DNA from: an uncultured Bacteroidales bacterium
Lineage (GTDB): Bacteria > Bacteroidota > Bacteroidia > Bacteroidales > UBA932
Assembly (NCBI GenBank): GCA_905234795.1
Contig: CAJOIQ010000009.1
Coordinates: 1-51,331, forward strand
Direction of reading: 5' to 3'
DNA length: 51,331 nt
Both the position numbers and the translations under genes were made by a program. Under the pieces are notes generated by a model. That model saw only the letters and a program-made list of their open reading frames with translations, did no database searches and was not told the DNA's origin. Shown in pieces: positions 41,744 through 50,003 of this stretch. Each line of letters begins with the position of its first letter. Position 1 is the stretch's first letter.

Positions 41744-43089
41744 AGAACGTATATTTCATAGGGATCGGGGGCATCGGAATGAGCGCCCTGGCACGCTACT
41801 ACAAGTTCAAGGGGTATAACGTGGCGGGGTATGACCGTACTCCGTCCGATTTGACAGCCCAGCTGGAACAGGAGGGTATCTCCGTCCACTATGAAGACCG
41901 TCCGGACCTGGTGCCCGCCGATGTGGCGGAGACCCTGGTGGTGTATACCCCGGCCATTCCCAAGGACCTGGGAGAGCTGCAAAAGGTGTTCAGCGGCGGC
42001 TACAACGTGCTCAAGCGTTCCCGCACCCTGGGTGAGATTACCCGCGGGCAACGCTGCCTGGCCGTAGCCGGCACCCATGGAAAAACCACCACCTCTACCC
42101 TTACCGCCCATATCTTCACCCAGACCGGAGAAGGCTGCAGCGCCTTCCTGGGCGGCATTTCCCGCAACTACGGCACCAACCTGCTGATGTCCAAAAACGA
42201 GACCGTGGTGGTGGAGGCCGATGAATTCGACCGTTCCTTCCTGCAGCTGTTCCCGGAGATTGCCGTCATCACCGCCGTGGATCCCGACCATCTGGACATC
42301 TACGGAGACTACGCCCATGTGGTGGAAGCCTTCAAGGCCTTCGCCAGCCAGGTGACGGGCACGGTCATCGCCAAAAAGGGAACGCCCATCGGCCCGGCCG
42401 ATACCAAAGCCAAAGTTCTAACCTATCATTATACCGATACCAGGGCCGATTTCTGCGCCCTCCAGCCGCATCCCGACGAATACGGCTGCTTCCACTACCA
42501 CCTCCAGTATCCCGGCGGCGTGCTGCGAGACATCCGCGTGGGCGCACCCGGCTGGGTGAATGCCGAGAACAGCGTAGCGGCTGCAGCCATCGCCCTCACC
42601 TATGGCCTGGAGCCCGAGGCGGTGAAGGCGGCCATCGGCACCTTTGAGGGCGTAAAACGCCGCCTGGAAGTGCACGTGAACACTCCCAAGCTGTCCTACA
42701 TCGACGACTATGCGCATCATCCGGCCGAGCTGGCCGCAGCCATCGCCTCCATGCGGGATATCTTCCCCGGACGCAAGCTCACGGCCATTTTCCAGCCTCA
42801 CCTGTATACGCGAACCCGGGATTTTGCCCAGGAATTTGCCCAGGCCCTGTCCATGGTGGACAAACTCATCCTGCTGGACATTTATCCGGCCCGCGAGGAG
42901 CCCATTCCCGGCGTCACCTCCGACATGATTTTCAAGGATGTGACCGCTCCCGAGAAAGTGCTCCTGAAAAAAGAAGAACTGATGGATTACCTCGCCGACG
43001 AACCCCTGGACGTACTGGTGACCTTCGGAGCGGGTAACATCGACCGATTTATTGAACCTATCACCGAACTGTTGAAAAGCAGATTATGA
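41740..43089 (+). CDS. murC: UDP-MurNAc:L-alanine ligase
   Basis: A 449-residue Mur ligase adding L-Ala to UDP-MurNAc. FIGIGGIGMSALAR at 5-18, AGTHGKTTTSTL near 110-121, VVEADEFDRSFLQL near 158-171, VDPDHLDIYGDY near 181-192 and IDDYAHHPAELAA near 325-337. Length usual. It overlaps both neighbours by 4 bp. Confidence 0.97.
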   Translation: MKNVYFIGIGGIGMSALARYYKFKGYNVAGYDRTPSDLTAQLEQEGISVHYEDRPDLVPADVAETLVVYTPAIPKDLGELQKVFSGGYNVLKRSRTLGEITRGQRCLAVAGTHGKTTTSTLTAHIFTQTGEGCSAFLGGISRNYGTNLLMSKNETVVVEADEFDRSFLQLFPEIAVITAVDPDHLDIYGDYAHVVEAFKAFASQVTGTVIAKKGTPIGPADTKAKVLTYHYTDTRADFCALQPHPDEYGCFHYHLQYPGGVLRDIRVGAPGWVNAENSVAAAAIALTYGLEPEAVKAAIGTFEGVKRRLEVHVNTPKLSYIDDYAHHPAELAAAIASMRDIFPGRKLTAIFQPHLYTRTRDFAQEFAQALSMVDKLILLDIYPAREEPIPGVTSDMIFKDVTAPEKVLLKKEELMDYLADEPLDVLVTFGAGNIDRFIEPITELLKSRL

Positions 43090-43868
43090 AACCTATCTTC
43101 CGCCGGGGTTTAGGCCTGCTTCTTCTGGCCGGCTGCGTCACAGTCTGGATTGTTTCGTCCGGAATGTCGGCGCGGACGCTGCGGCAGCGTACCTGCCAGG
43201 GGAAAGGCAGCCTGGACGTGACCATTACCGATTCTCTGGAACGCCAGTTTATCGGGAAGGCCGACGTGGCGGGATGGTTGGAAAAAGAATACAGGGCCTA
43301 TGCCGGCCTGCCGCTGGACAGCGTAGACCTGGCGGGCATCGAGAAACTGGTATGCGCCCATTCCGTGGTGCGTGAATGCCAGGCCTGGCTCACCGACGAC
43401 GGCATCCTGCACGTGGAACTGAGCCAGCGCCAGCCGGTGGTGCGCTTTGACGACGGCACAAACGGCTATTATGCCGACGCTACCGGATTTGTGTTCCCGC
43501 TCCAGTCCCGCGGCACGGTGGAAGTGCCCGTTGTGGACGGCCGAATCCCCATGAAGATTCCCCGCGGCTTCAAGGGCGCGCCCGAAAACGAGGCCGAGAA
43601 AGCCTGGCTGGACCAGATGATCGGCATGGTGAACTACATCCGCGGAACCGTATGGGAAGGGAACATTGTGAAGATGACGGTGAGCGCCGACGGTAACCTG
43701 GTCCTGTACCCGCGTATGGGGAATGAGCGCTTCATCTTTGGAGAGCCCGTCCGCGTGCCGGAGAAAATGCGGCTGATGAAAGCCTATTATGAGAGTGTGG
43801 TGCCGGTGCAGCCGGATTACCGCACGGTGGACCTCCGGTACCGGGGGCAATTGGTTTGCAGAAAATAA
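43086..43868 (+). CDS. ftsQ: FtsQ/DivIB-like cell-division protein
   Basis: A 260-residue bitopic protein between murC and ftsA, where FtsQ belongs. One membrane helix is at about 8-25 (GLGLLLLAGCVTVWIVSS). The periplasmic part has the FtsQ-like strand order: a POTRA-like part at about 55-110 (VDLAGIEKLVCAHSVVRECQAWLTDDGILHVELSQRQPVVRF) and a beta region (DGNLVLYPRMGNERFIFGEP). Bacteroidetes FtsQ is divergent, so position and topology carry the name. Its start overlaps murC by 4 bp. Confidence 0.85.
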   Translation: MKPIFRRGLGLLLLAGCVTVWIVSSGMSARTLRQRTCQGKGSLDVTITDSLERQFIGKADVAGWLEKEYRAYAGLPLDSVDLAGIEKLVCAHSVVRECQAWLTDDGILHVELSQRQPVVRFDDGTNGYYADATGFVFPLQSRGTVEVPVVDGRIPMKIPRGFKGAPENEAEKAWLDQMIGMVNYIRGTVWEGNIVKMTVSADGNLVLYPRMGNERFIFGEPVRVPEKMRLMKAYYESVVPVQPDYRTVDLRYRGQLVCRK

Positions 43869-43878
43869 AACTCAATAT

Positions 43879-45321
43879 ATGGAAGAAAAATACATTGCCT
43901 CAATCGATCTGGGGAGTTCGAAATTCGGGCTCTGCGTGGCTCGCGTCAATGGCGACGACGTCCAGATTGTCTATTACAAGGAGACTCCCTCCGAGGGCAT
44001 CCGCTACAGCATGATCGCCAATCCCCTCAAGGCTTCCGAGAAGCTGAAGGAGGCGGTCCATGAGGCCGAGAAGGAACTCATGATCAAGATCCTGCAGGTG
44101 GTGGTGGGCATGCCCCGCAACGAAGTGGCGCAGGTGACGGCATCGGCCCGTATCGACCGCTCCCACCCCGACGACTACATCACCGCCGAGGAAGTGCAAA
44201 CCCTCAAATCCATCGCCCTGGAAACCTATCCCCTGCCCAACCCGGAAAGCCAGATCATGTACGGCGCCGTGGCCCAGTCCTTCTCCATTGACGACGAGAT
44301 CCAGCTGGTGGAAAACGAGGTGGTGGGAACCCTCTCCAGCTCCCTGGAAGGTAACTTTAAAGTGTTCATCGGCAGCCGCAAGGCGACCACCGCGCTGGAC
44401 AAGATCTTCAACAGCCTGGACATTGCCGTGGCCAAGAAATACTTCCTGCCGGAGGTAGTGGCCAAGACTGTCCTTACCGACGAAGAAAGGATGGGCGGCG
44501 TGGCCCTGGTGGACGTGGGCGCCGGCGTGACTTCCGTGGCCATCTACCACGGCGGCATCATGCGCTACTACGCGTCCCTGCCCTTCGGCGGAAAAGCCAT
44601 CACTAACGATATCCGTACGGAATGCTCCATTTCCGAAGACCTGGCCGAGAAAATCAAAAAGCGTTTCGGCGCCTGCCAGCCCGGAAAACTGGCTTCCCTC
44701 AGTGAGAAGGTGCTGCAGATTCGTCTGACGGAGCCTTTCAAGGAGGTGCCCGTGCGCTATATCTCCGAGGTCATCGACTGCCGCGCCCGGGAAATCGTGG
44801 ACGCCGTACTGTACTACATCCAGGAAAGCGGCATGCAGAACACCCTGCGCAGCGGTATCGTCATCACGGGCGGCGGAGCCGAACTCACCAACTTCGTGAA
44901 CCTGATGAAGGAAATGTCCGGCTACGACGTGCGCAAAGGCTATCCCCGCTTCATGTTCAGCGCCTCGGTGGGCAGCGGCGTCTATTCCACAGCGGCCACA
45001 GCGGCCATCGGCATGATCCTGTCGGCCAAGGAAGACCGCCTGCCGGACTGCGTGACAGCTCCCGAAAAGCCGATTGAAGAGGAAGAGGAACTGGTGGAGG
45101 TGGAAGTGACCGACGAGACTCCGGTTCCCGACGACATGCTCTTCGCCCCGTCCGAGTTTGGGGAAGAAGTGAAGCCGGAGAAGCCGCAGAAAACCAAGAA
45201 AGTGAAAGTGGCCAAGCCTAAGAGTGAAAAGACCGGTATCCTGAGCATATTCTGGAAGAATGTGGAAGGCACCGCCCTCAAGATTTACGACAAAGCCAAT
45301 CAAGAACAGGAGATCAAGTAA
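43879..45321 (+). CDS. ftsA: Cell-division actin FtsA
   Basis: A 480-residue actin-like protein tethering FtsZ to the membrane. Phosphate-1 loop IASIDLGSSKFGLCVA at 6-21; the SHS2 insertion (1C subdomain) is at about 85-165; phosphate-2 is VALVDVGAGVTSVAIYHGG near 212-230; adenosine motif GIVITGGGAELTN near 330-342. The C-terminus has an acidic linker (EEEEELVEVEVTDE) and an amphipathic tail (ILSIFWKNVEGTALKIYDK) that should bind the membrane. Start: ATG at 43879; a longer upstream frame overlaps ftsQ out of frame. Confidence 0.95.
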   Translation: MEEKYIASIDLGSSKFGLCVARVNGDDVQIVYYKETPSEGIRYSMIANPLKASEKLKEAVHEAEKELMIKILQVVVGMPRNEVAQVTASARIDRSHPDDYITAEEVQTLKSIALETYPLPNPESQIMYGAVAQSFSIDDEIQLVENEVVGTLSSSLEGNFKVFIGSRKATTALDKIFNSLDIAVAKKYFLPEVVAKTVLTDEERMGGVALVDVGAGVTSVAIYHGGIMRYYASLPFGGKAITNDIRTECSISEDLAEKIKKRFGACQPGKLASLSEKVLQIRLTEPFKEVPVRYISEVIDCRAREIVDAVLYYIQESGMQNTLRSGIVITGGGAELTNFVNLMKEMSGYDVRKGYPRFMFSASVGSGVYSTAATAAIGMILSAKEDRLPDCVTAPEKPIEEEEELVEVEVTDETPVPDDMLFAPSEFGEEVKPEKPQKTKKVKVAKPKSEKTGILSIFWKNVEGTALKIYDKANQEQEIK

Positions 45322-46562
45322 TGAACGCAGACATCAATATCATCCCCCGGGACTGGGAAAAAGATACCAGCATCATCAAAGTGATCGGTGTGGGCGGCGG
45401 CGGTTGCAACGCTGTCAACTACATGTACAAGCAGAACATCCAGGGTTGCAGTTTCATTGTTTGCAACACGGACGCACAGGCCCTCCAGTCCAGTGAGGTT
45501 CCCGTGAAAATCCAGATGGGTCAGGGCGGCCTGGGTGCCGGAACGGACCCTACCGCCGGCCGTAACGCCGCGCTGGAAAGCCAGGACGAGATTGCCTCCA
45601 AGGTGATGGACTGCGGCACCAAGATGCTCTTCATCACCGCCGGCATGGGCGGCGGCACCGGCACGGGCGCATCCCCCGTCATCGCCAAAATGGCCAAGGA
45701 CCGCGGCATCCTCACGGTGGCCGTTGTCACCATCCCCTTCAAGAACGAGGGCAACGAGAGCCAGTCCAAGGCCGTGGACGGTATCCACGAGCTGGAAAAG
45801 AACGTGGACGCCCTCCTCATCATCAACAATGAGAAACTGTACCAGTTCTTCGGCGACACCCTCATCCAGGAGGCCTTCCCCAAGGCCGATGAAGTGTTGG
45901 CCACGGCCGTTCGCGGCATCATCGAGGTCATCAACAACCCCGGCTACATCAACGTGGACTTCCAGGATGTGTGCAAAATGATGCGCAATTCCGGCATGGC
46001 CCTGATGGGCAGCGGCGAGGGTACCGGCAACGACCGTCTGGAGATGGCCGTGAAGGGCGCCTTCGAGAGCCCGCTCCTCAATGACTTCGATTTAAAGACC
46101 GCCAAGAACGTGCTGGTGAACATCACCACCGGCAACAACGAGCGCGGTGCCAAGATGAGTGACCTGGAGCGCATCGACGACATGATTTCCGAGTACACCG
46201 GCGATGCCAACCACTTCAAGAAGGGCATCATCTGGGACAACGACCCCGAGTTTGGAGACAAAGTGCGCATCACCGCCATCGTCACGGGCTTCGAGATGGA
46301 CCTGGGCGGACTGGGCCTCAACAAGGACCTGGGCAACCTGGTCATCATCGACGAGAACTTCCAGTGGGACCAGGCCGAGCACAACGGAGAGGTCACCATC
46401 CCCGCCGGGGCCGACACCATCAAGATCGGCTACAACAACTCCGACAACGCCAAGCACTTCAACTTCGCCACCGACCGCCGGCCCGTCCTGTGCATCGAGC
46501 CCGGCGCCCCCAAGAGCGATCTTGAGAACACCCCGGCCATCCGTCGCGCGCATAGCGCTTAA
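45321..46562 (+). CDS. ftsZ: Cell-division tubulin FtsZ
   Basis: A 413-residue GTPase forming the Z ring. GTP binding: IGVGGGGCNAVNYM near 20-34, GMGGGTGTGASP at about 107-118, and the T7-loop/catalytic region NNPGYINVDFQDV near 208-220. The globular domain ends near residue 335 and a linker of about 60 residues leads to a short tail, DLENTPAIRRAHSA, whose NTPAIRR resembles the conserved C-terminal peptide (PAFLRR-like) bound by FtsA. Start overlaps the ftsA stop (TAATG). Last gene of the dcw operon. Confidence 0.97.
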   Translation: MNADINIIPRDWEKDTSIIKVIGVGGGGCNAVNYMYKQNIQGCSFIVCNTDAQALQSSEVPVKIQMGQGGLGAGTDPTAGRNAALESQDEIASKVMDCGTKMLFITAGMGGGTGTGASPVIAKMAKDRGILTVAVVTIPFKNEGNESQSKAVDGIHELEKNVDALLIINNEKLYQFFGDTLIQEAFPKADEVLATAVRGIIEVINNPGYINVDFQDVCKMMRNSGMALMGSGEGTGNDRLEMAVKGAFESPLLNDFDLKTAKNVLVNITTGNNERGAKMSDLERIDDMISEYTGDANHFKKGIIWDNDPEFGDKVRITAIVTGFEMDLGGLGLNKDLGNLVIIDENFQWDQAEHNGEVTIPAGADTIKIGYNNSDNAKHFNFATDRRPVLCIEPGAPKSDLENTPAIRRAHSA

Positions 46563-46581
46563 ATAATTGCGGGTAATTCGT

Positions 46582-46589
46582 TATCTTTG
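46582..46589 (+). promoter_or_regulatory. -7 box of gltX
   Basis: TATCTTTG, 18 bp before the gltX ATG, suggesting gltX has its own promoter after the dcw operon. No good -33 box. Confidence 0.45.
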
Positions 46590-46607
46590 CACCTCATTTA
46601 TATAGAC

Positions 46608-48392
46608 ATGGAAAGAAGAACACGTGTAAGGTTTGCCCCGTCTCCCACCGGCCCGCTGCACATGGGTGGCGTACGTACAGCTCTGTATAACTACTTGTAT
46701 GCCAAGCAGAAAGGCGGAGATTTCATCATCCGCATCGAGGACACTGACTCTCACCGTTTTGTGCCGGGAGCCGAAGCCTACATCATCGAAGCCCTGCGCT
46801 GGTGCGGAATTATCCCCGACGAAGGCGTAGATGAGAACGGCAAGGTGGTGGAAGTGGCCAGCGAGAAGCATCCGCACGCGCCATACCGCCAGAGCCAGCG
46901 CCGTCCCATCTATCGGCAGTATGCCGAGCAACTGGTGGCTGCCGGCTGGGCCTATTACGCCTTTGACAGCGCCGACGACCTCAATGAGCGCCGCGCCGCC
47001 GCCGAGGCCAAGGGCGACACCTTCATGTACAACGCCGCCACCCGCAAGGAGCTGCGCAATTCCCTCACCCTTCCGGAGACCGAGGTCAAGCGCCTGCTGG
47101 AAGATACAACGGACTGGACCGTTCGCTTCAAGATGCCGGAAAACCGAGTGGTCAAGATGGACGACCTCATCCGCGGTCACGTGGAAGTGAACACCGACAC
47201 CCTGGACGACAAAGTGTTGTGGAAACGGGCCGACCAGTTGCCCACCTACCACCTGGCCAACATCGTGGACGACCACCTGATGGAAATCACCGAGGTCATC
47301 CGCGGAGAGGAATGGCTGCCTTCTCTTCCTTTGCATTATCTTCTGTATGAGGCATTTGGCTGGACCGATACCATGCCCCGTTTCGCCCACCTGTCCCTGC
47401 TGCTCAAGCCCATCGGCAACGGCAAACTGTCCAAGCGCGACGGTGACAAACTGGGTTTCCCGGTGTTCCCGCTGGCCTGGAAGAATCCCGAGACGGGAGA
47501 GGTGTCCCACGGCTATCGTGAGGACGGTTACTTTCCCGAGGCCTTTGTGAACCTGCTGGCCTTCCTGGGCTGGAACCCCGGAGACGACCGCGAGATGTTC
47601 ACCCTGCCGGAGCTGGTACAGGCCTTCTCCTTGGACAAAGTACAGAAAGCCGGTGCCAAGTTCAACCCGGACAAAGCCAAGTGGTATAATAAGGAGTATC
47701 TCCGCTTAAAGACTACGGACCAGCTCACGGACCTGTTCATCCCCGTGTTGGAAAACCATGGCCTCAAGGTGGTGGACTGCCCCTGCAACGCCCTTACTGC
47801 CGGCGCCACCTTCGAAGGCCTGGGTGCCGACTTTGCCAACCATATCTATACGCGTGAATACGTTGAAGCCGTGGTGGAACTGGTAAAAGAGCGCGCCACT
47901 TTCGTGAAAGACATGTGGAACATTGCCTCCTACCTGTTCATCGCCCCGTCGGAGTTTGAGGCTTTCGGCGTAAAGGCCGGTGCCGGTCTGCCCACCAAAC
48001 CGGTGGATCCCAACCGTCCCGTGGACCCGCGCGCCAAAGTGTACGACGACACCCTCACCGCTCCCTTCCTGGCCAAGGACGTGGACAAGTTCTGGAATCC
48101 GGACCACTACGAAAATTGCTTCGAGGTGTGCCAGTATATCTCCGGCGCCGAGTTCGGTTTTGACGACCTGGATGTCTATCGCGGTGCCATGTCGGCCGAA
48201 GCCCTGGAGCATGTCCTGGAGGATTACATCAAGATGCGCGAGTATCCCATGGGCAAGGTGATGAACAGCCTGCGCCTGGCCCTCACCGGCGCCGCCTCCG
48301 GCCTGGGCATCGCCGCCATCCTCTCCTTTATCGGCCGCCGGGAGTTCGCCCGCCGCATGACCTATGTGGCCGAAAGGCTGGGACGGATTTAG
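46608..48392 (+). CDS. gltX: Glutamyl-tRNA synthetase (extended)
   Basis: A 594-residue class I synthetase. HIGH-type motif is FAPSPTGPLHMGGVRTAL near 9-26, KLSKR (KMSKS-type) at 273-277, RFAHLSLLLKPIGNGKLSKRDGDKLG around it. The usual bacterial length is about 470-510; the surplus is mostly in the anticodon-binding half, about residues 455-530, with the proline-rich PTKPVDPNRPVDPRAK. Start: ATG at 46608, the family N-terminus with promoter upstream. It could be the discriminating or non-discriminating type; this cannot be told here. Terminator follows. Confidence 0.94.
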   Translation: MERRTRVRFAPSPTGPLHMGGVRTALYNYLYAKQKGGDFIIRIEDTDSHRFVPGAEAYIIEALRWCGIIPDEGVDENGKVVEVASEKHPHAPYRQSQRRPIYRQYAEQLVAAGWAYYAFDSADDLNERRAAAEAKGDTFMYNAATRKELRNSLTLPETEVKRLLEDTTDWTVRFKMPENRVVKMDDLIRGHVEVNTDTLDDKVLWKRADQLPTYHLANIVDDHLMEITEVIRGEEWLPSLPLHYLLYEAFGWTDTMPRFAHLSLLLKPIGNGKLSKRDGDKLGFPVFPLAWKNPETGEVSHGYREDGYFPEAFVNLLAFLGWNPGDDREMFTLPELVQAFSLDKVQKAGAKFNPDKAKWYNKEYLRLKTTDQLTDLFIPVLENHGLKVVDCPCNALTAGATFEGLGADFANHIYTREYVEAVVELVKERATFVKDMWNIASYLFIAPSEFEAFGVKAGAGLPTKPVDPNRPVDPRAKVYDDTLTAPFLAKDVDKFWNPDHYENCFEVCQYISGAEFGFDDLDVYRGAMSAEALEHVLEDYIKMREYPMGKVMNSLRLALTGAASGLGIAAILSFIGRREFARRMTYVAERLGRI

Positions 48393-48425
48393 GCGTGATT
48401 CACAAGTTACTGATAATTAAATAGA

Positions 48426-48469
48426 TGCAAAAATCCTCCTGGGCTATTCAACCCAGGAGGATTTTTGCA
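48426..48469. terminator. Bidirectional terminator between gltX and truB
   Basis: An 18-bp perfect stem (TGCAAAAATCCTCCTGGG at 48426-48443 with its complement at 48452-48469), 8-nt loop; T-runs within the stem serve both strands. Confidence 0.93.
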
Positions 48470-48496
48470 TATCATTCACAATCACCATGTTATACA

Positions 48497-49498
48497 TCAC
48501 GCTTGTTCGAACAGTTCAAGCGCCTGGTCCAGGGACAGGGCGTCTTCCACGCGGAAGTCGCCGCTGCGGGAACGGATGAGGCCGGAAAGGTGCGCGCCAG
48601 AGCCCAGGGCCTCCCCCAGGTCACGGGCAAAGGCCCGGATGTACGTGCCCTTGGAGCACACGATGCGAATCACCGCCTCCGGCAGTCCCAGGGCCGATGT
48701 GTCGGCCACGTTGATGCGGCTGGATGCGGAGGAGACTCTCTCTCCCGAATCCGTGACCACCCTCGGTCCCGTAAGAGGGAGGGGCCCACAGCCAGTGCTC
48801 GAAGAGCACGGCGCATGGGAGGGGTCGCGAAGCGACGATTCGGGGGAGAGAGTCTCCTCCGCATCATGAAAGTCCAGCAACTCCAGCTCCGAGATGACTA
48901 TCCTGTTACGCTGGAGCGTGTCCAGGGCGGCGGAGTCAAAAAGTGATTCCTCGACTCCGCTCGGAATGACAGAACCGGCCTGATGGGCCTTGTAGAGTTT
49001 GCGGGCCAGTTCGTAGGCTCGGACGCCGTCCACGCTCTTGGCGCTGAACAGGGGGGCTACCTGCTCCTGCTCTCCCAGGAAGGCGGGCAAGGCGGCGCGT
49101 ACGGCATCGGCCGTTATGTGTTCATAGGGGAAGCGGCGGTCCACGTCCTTCTCCAGGTCATAGGAGGGGGTGGTGGCGCCGAAGCGGATGCGGGCGATGT
49201 ACTCTTTGTCGTGGTCCTGCAGCTCCTGCGCCCGACGGCAGGCAGGGCCGATGCAAACCAGCAGCACGCCCGTGGCCAGGGGATCCAGCGTACCGGCGTG
49301 ACCCACTTTCAGGTTCTTCTTGCCGAAGTGCCGGATGGCCCTCCACTTGAGTTTACGGATGATATCGGCCGATGTCCAGCGGTACGGCTTGTCTACGGGA
49401 ATGACGATACCCTCCGGATAGTCTTCCAGATTCCCGGTGAGGCCGGGAGATCCCTCGACTTCGCTCGGGATGACAAGGGCGCCGGGTACAAAGAACAT
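48497..49498 (-). CDS. truB: tRNA pseudouridine(55) synthase, with repeat-derived inserts
   Basis: A 333-residue TruB, which makes Psi55 in the T-loop of all tRNAs. PVDKPYRWTSADIIRKLKW is near 34-52, catalytic KVGHAGTLDPLATGVL near 64-79, IVCSKGTYIRAFARDLGEALG near 275-295. Relatives in the phylum are roughly 230-250 residues. The surplus maps to three repeat-derived, in-frame segments: residues 9-17 (26-bp hairpin copy), about 177-185 (second copy) and about 212-259 (143-bp inverted-repeat element). The reading frame and all motifs are intact, so the gene should work. It overlaps the rpiB stop (TAATG). Start: ATG at 49498, fixed by that overlap. Confidence 0.92.
   Translation of the reverse strand: MFFVPGALVIPSEVEGSPGLTGNLEDYPEGIVIPVDKPYRWTSADIIRKLKWRAIRHFGKKNLKVGHAGTLDPLATGVLLVCIGPACRRAQELQDHDKEYIARIRFGATTPSYDLEKDVDRRFPYEHITADAVRAALPAFLGEQEQVAPLFSAKSVDGVRAYELARKLYKAHQAGSVIPSGVEESLFDSAALDTLQRNRIVISELELLDFHDAEETLSPESSLRDPSHAPCSSSTGCGPLPLTGPRVVTDSGERVSSASSRINVADTSALGLPEAVIRIVCSKGTYIRAFARDLGEALGSGAHLSGLIRSRSGDFRVEDALSLDQALELFEQA
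48723..48865. repeat. 143-bp inverted-repeat element inside truB
   Basis: Arms 48723-48751 and 48837-48865 are 29 bp each and complementary at 28 of 29 positions (single difference T/C). Arms begin GATGCGGAGGAG. The 85-bp interior holds further hairpins, GTGCTC-GAA-GAGCAC and GTCGC-GAA-GCGAC. It translates in frame between two strands of TruB. It resembles a MITE or structured REP-type element; no transposase is nearby. Confidence 0.85.
48945..48970 (-). repeat. 26-bp hairpin repeat inside truB, copy 2
   Basis: Plus strand GATTCC...GGAATGAC; 23 of 26 positions match copy 1. Encodes V-I-P-S-G-V-E-E-S at about residues 177-185 of TruB. The arms ATTCC and GGAAT are complementary. Confidence 0.8.
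49449..49474 (-). repeat. 26-bp hairpin repeat inside truB, copy 1
   Basis: Plus strand GATCCC...GGGATGAC, encoding V-I-P-S-E-V-E-G-S at residues 9-17 of TruB. Compared with copy 2, the arm changes C to T and G to A are paired, keeping the stem. The sequence is like a repeat seen in many unrelated bacterial genomes (from memory). Confidence 0.8.
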
Positions 49499-49929
49499 TA
49501 GCGGCAGGGAATTTTATCGATGCGCTTCTGGTGACGACCGCCCTCGAACGGGGTGTCCAGCCAGGCACGCACGATGGCCGAAGCCATGGGATAGCTGATG
49601 AATCGGGCAGGGAGAACCAGCACATTGGCGTTGTTGTGCTGGGCAACCAGTTTGCCGATGGCCGTTCCCCAGGCAAGTCCCGCGCGTATACCCTGGTGCT
49701 TGTTGAGCGTAATGGCCATGCCGTTACCGGTACCGCACAGGGCGATGCCCAGGTCCACCTCTCCGGTTTCCACGGCCGTAGCCAGCCTGTGGGCGAAGTC
49801 CGGATAATCCACGCTGTCGGTGGTATCCGTGCCGAAGTTGACTACCTCAATGCCCCGATTCTGAAGCATTTTCACCAATTCGAACTTGTAATCCACGCCC
49901 GCGTGGTCGTTGCAAATACCGATTTTCAT
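49498..49929 (-). CDS. rpiB: Ribose 5-phosphate isomerase B
   Basis: A 143-residue RpiB/LacAB-type isomerase (ribose 5-P to ribulose 5-P, pentose phosphate pathway). The N-terminal ICNDHAGVDYKF, CGTGNGMAITLNKHQGIRAGLAW near 65-87 with the catalytic Cys65, and HNNANVLVLPARF near 99-111 are the family marks. Its stop overlaps the truB start by one base; the pair forms an operon with the promoter at 49950. Length is normal. Confidence 0.96.
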   Translation of the reverse strand: MKIGICNDHAGVDYKFELVKMLQNRGIEVVNFGTDTTDSVDYPDFAHRLATAVETGEVDLGIALCGTGNGMAITLNKHQGIRAGLAWGTAIGKLVAQHNNANVLVLPARFISYPMASAIVRAWLDTPFEGGRHQKRIDKIPCR

Positions 49930-49949
49930 GATTATAGTTTTTAGTCTTA

Positions 49950-49957
49950 CAAATATA
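49950..49957 (-). promoter_or_regulatory. -7 box of rpiB-truB
   Basis: Reads TATATTTG on the minus strand, 20 bp before the rpiB ATG. A TTTG directly adjacent is too close to serve as -33. Confidence 0.45.
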
Positions 49958-49980
49958 CAAAAAGATTGCGGGATTTTTTT

Positions 49981-49988
49981 TAACTTTG
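49981..49988 (+). promoter_or_regulatory. -7 box of the GHL10 lipoprotein gene
   Basis: TAACTTTG, 15 bp before the ATG at 50004, divergent from the rpiB promoter. No good -33 box. Confidence 0.45.
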
Positions 49989-50003
49989 CGCTCCAGATAA
50001 CGA

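Noticed and set aside
31444..46562. Missing murF and ddl in the dcw cluster as a possible loss.
   Set aside because: These genes are commonly elsewhere in Bacteroidetes, so absence from this locus says nothing about absence from the genome.
46480..46562. Possible loss of the FtsZ C-terminal peptide.
   Set aside because: The tail DLENTPAIRRAHSA still carries a PA-x-RR core that fits the conserved peptide.
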